A stretch of DNA of 64,000 nt from Dallia pectoralis (lineage: Eukaryota; Chordata; Actinopteri; Esociformes; Umbridae): the NCBI GenBank assembly GCA_029465975.1, contig CM055754.1, forward strand, positions 11,967,256 to 12,031,255, written 5' to 3'. Position numbers and translations under genes: made by a program. Below, piece by piece: positions 61,987 to 64,000 of this stretch. How positions within the stretch are numbered: position 1 is the first letter of the stretch; each line of letters starts with the position of its first letter. The notes beneath the pieces were generated by a model. The model saw only the letters and a program-made list of their open reading frames with translations, was not told the DNA's origin and searched no databases.

Positions 61987-62256
61987 TTCGGACGATGAGA
62001 TTTACATTCCTTTTGGCGGGGTTCCCCACATTATTAACCGCTGTGCAGTTGTAGATGCCAGAGTCTTTAGCTGTGACCGAGCGTAATGTCAACGTCCCGT
62101 CTTCTCTCTGCAACTCCTTCGGCAACGGATTGGGGTAGCGCGTCCATGAGACGGTGGGCTTGGGGAACCCAGCAGTCACCTCACATGACAGGGTCACCGT
62201 CTTCCCAGGGTCTACCACCAGAGTCTCGTTGACTGACAAGCGTAGAGCTGGTGGAT
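61987..62256 (-). CDS. mdga1: MDGA1-like exon encoding Ig domain 3
   Basis: This exon of an MDGA-family GPI-anchored neuronal adhesion protein encodes one whole Ig domain. It reads PPALRLSVNETLVV near the start, has Cys in LSCEV and YNCTA, Trp in VSWTR, and ends NVGNPAKRNVNLIVR. These match Ig3 of MDGA1 as I know it (NETLVV and NVGNPAK are MDGA1-like). The acceptor follows a cag; the donor is GTGAGT. It is 270 nt long and is phase 1 at both ends, the usual arrangement for an Ig-encoding exon. Sequons NET and NCT are visible. It is the most 5' exon of the gene in the window; I found no Ig2 exon between it and position 64000. Known for the family: MDGAs bind neuroligins through Ig1-Ig2, which lie outside. 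MDGA1 rather than MDGA2 is an inference from residues. Confidence 0.93.
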
Positions 62257-62534
62257 CTGATAGGAAGATGAGAAAAGAGGTCTCTGTGTTTGTATCTGTG
62301 GGGGACGTTGAATGTGCGCCAACATAGCTATACTGAAACATCCCAGAGTTTTATTCAACTCATATATCAACTCTTACCTTAACCATAGTATTTTGATACT
62401 AACCTTTTTGGTTTTACAACCTTAACACACATCTTACATTTCATTTGTGTCTTACATCACACTTTACAGTCTATTGCCAGTATCTGAGCACACCTAGTAA
62501 TTATTCAGGTCTTTCAGCCACTCCCATTGCTCAC

Positions 62535-62930
62535 TGGTGCATAAAATCCAACACACAGCCATGAGATCTCCATAGACAAACACTGGCAGTACAATTGGTC
62601 ATAGTAAAGCTCAGTGACTTTAAACATGCCACTGTCATAAGACGCCAGCTACCAGATTTGCCCCAGTCAACTGGAAGTGCTATAATTGTGTTGTGGAAGC
62701 ATCTAGACGCAACAACAGCCCAGCCACAAACTGGTAGACCACACAGATTCATAGGGTTGGTTGGTCCAGTGCAGAAACAGGTCATATAACTATTTCATCT
62801 CTTGCGTCACTCACAACTAAGTTCAACATGGGCACAAGATCTGTGCGTCAGGACCTTCTGAGAATGGGTTGCCACGGGCAAGCAGCTGTACACACAAGCC
62901 TCCCAGCAACGTATTAGCTTTATCGTTATT
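62535..62930 (+). pseudogene. Tc1-like transposase N-terminal relic
   Basis: Translation from 62595 gives VKLSDFKHATVIRRQL, LPQSTGSAIIVLWKHL and ATTAQPQTGRPHRF, the paired helix-turn-helix and GRP hook of a Tc1-type transposase. Further on, MGTRSVRQDLLRMGCHGQA is recognisable. The frame then breaks, and no DDE core is present. Orientation is opposite to the host gene. Confidence 0.75.
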
Positions 62931-64000
62931 AATACATAACTAAATGTTTGGCTAGTGCGATCAAATCACGAGTTGGAGCCATAATCTGAAAGACACTCTG
63001 GAAATATGGACCTCCTGTTACAGGAAATGTATGGACTATTATATTCTTATAAGATATTCGATGTACTCTTTTGTCTGTCTTTAACCACGTTCATTAAAAA
63101 CACTGATACAACTCCCTCTACAGGAGTCCCCACACAATTAGACACTGGCAGACCGTGCTAAAAGACTGATCTGAAGCACACTCAAAAGAACCCCTCACTA
63201 ATAATGCATGAGCTTTTTGGATGGCTTCGGGCTAAATCTAAATCATCTTTCAGAGGGCACGATTTTAACAGTGCGCTCACTGTCATCTGACTGTGTGGAC
63301 AATAAACTAGTAACGTGTGGTGTCAGAAATGGCTCAGAACATACCGTTGACTGAAGGATCAATTTGTATTGATTTGGCGAGCAAGCTCAACTAAACGCTT
63401 CCAGGACCCCTCCTTTTAACGTATTTAGTGACGAGAGGAAACAGCTGAGATCAACTTATTCACTTTTTCACATTTTATTTATTTTAAATCGCTCTATATT
63501 GTAGTGATCTTTTCCCTCAAGACAAAACCACATGACGGATGTAGAACCTTTCAGGATTTCACATTTTCTGCACAATTTCTGCACATCTCATATTACACAT
63601 GAACACTTTATCATATTTTGGTAGTGGCTAACAAAAGTGCTTGTGGCCATATAGTTAACCAGCAGGTATTTTTGTGGCAGTGGCAATCCCTCTGACAGAA
63701 AGTTAAGGCGAACTGACAACTGTTTTCCAATTTGGAAAATTACACACATTTGTCAACCAGTTACTGATAGGTCATAGGTCATAGGTAAATGCATCATCTC
63801 TGTAATAGGCTACTCATTGGTGACAACTACAATCAAACAAATAATCAATGAATAAATCATACATGCTTGTGTCAGAGATTGTGCTTGATTCAGCATATAT
63901 CAAACACACTGCTTTACCACTTCTACTGACAGTTAGCACAGTAAAATACCATACATTCTTAAGAGATGATGGAGTAGTGTGATGAGAAATCTCTTGTGAG
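62931..64000. other. intron upstream of Ig3, no gene seen
   Basis: AT-rich unique DNA. I looked on the minus strand for the Ig2 exon (patterns LRPQDYA, IPDK, GETK) and did not find it. Confidence 0.5.

Noticed and set aside
62931..64000. Ig2 exon upstream of Ig3
   Set aside because: No Cys-Trp-Cys Ig pattern with splice sites was found. It is probably beyond the window.

Overview
The window looks like teleost fish genomic DNA. It is one strand of a vertebrate-type gene, with short phase-matched exons separated by introns of up to about 16 kb. The introns are packed with Tc1/pogo transposon relics, LTR elements and an extreme load of tandem repeats. No bacterial or viral gene and no CRISPR array is visible. 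The species cannot be fixed from the sequence.

The only real host gene I can support lies on the minus strand across the whole window. It is an MDGA gene (MAM domain-containing GPI-anchored Ig-superfamily adhesion protein), closer to MDGA1 than MDGA2 by residue patterns. Eleven consecutive internal exons are present. From high to low coordinate they are Ig3 (61987-62256), Ig4 in two pieces (59870-59985, 59365-59578), Ig5 (54494-54790), Ig6 (46438-46704), FNIII in two pieces (41207-41355, 24519-24699), a 24-nt microexon (22786-22809), and MAM in three pieces (21935-22087, 19739-19900, 3911-4041). All splice phases agree, and the joined exons give 1964 nt, or 654 open codons plus a partial first codon. 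The signal peptide, Ig1-Ig2, the end of the MAM domain and the GPI signal are outside the window.

Layout by region. 1-3.9 kb: (CA)n and a 57-59 bp array. 3.9-8.2 kb: last visible MAM exon, then a 66-bp array that has copied and inverted the 5' end of that exon, a 57-bp palindrome-containing array and a 39-bp array. 8.2-19.7 kb: intron with 24-, 38-, 14-, 54- and 12-bp arrays and a 2.5-kb G-rich TAGGG-like array. 19.7-25.4 kb: MAM and FNIII exons with a purine-rich array directly upstream of one acceptor and a 37-bp array. 25.4-31.7 kb: nested Tc1/LTR insertions and a complete young 2.8-kb LTR element. 31.7-41.2 kb: 41-bp arrays, an internally deleted pogo-like transposon and a 14-15 bp array. 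41.2-46.7 kb: FNIII exon, a 4.2-kb 40-bp array and the Ig6 exon. 46.7-64 kb: two solo LTRs, 16-, 60- and 47-49-bp arrays, Ig5/Ig4/Ig3 exons and two Tc1 transposase relics. By my coordinates about 27 kb (roughly 40%) of the window is tandem repeat.

I do not see a new multi-gene system. The most interesting signals concern how repeats interact with splicing. One acceptor has an AG-free zone of about 742 nt built by a minisatellite, and four more have AG-free zones of 130-210 nt. In two places tandem duplication has captured a splice site plus exon sequence. Two minisatellites appear to have grown out of the U3 region of LTRs.
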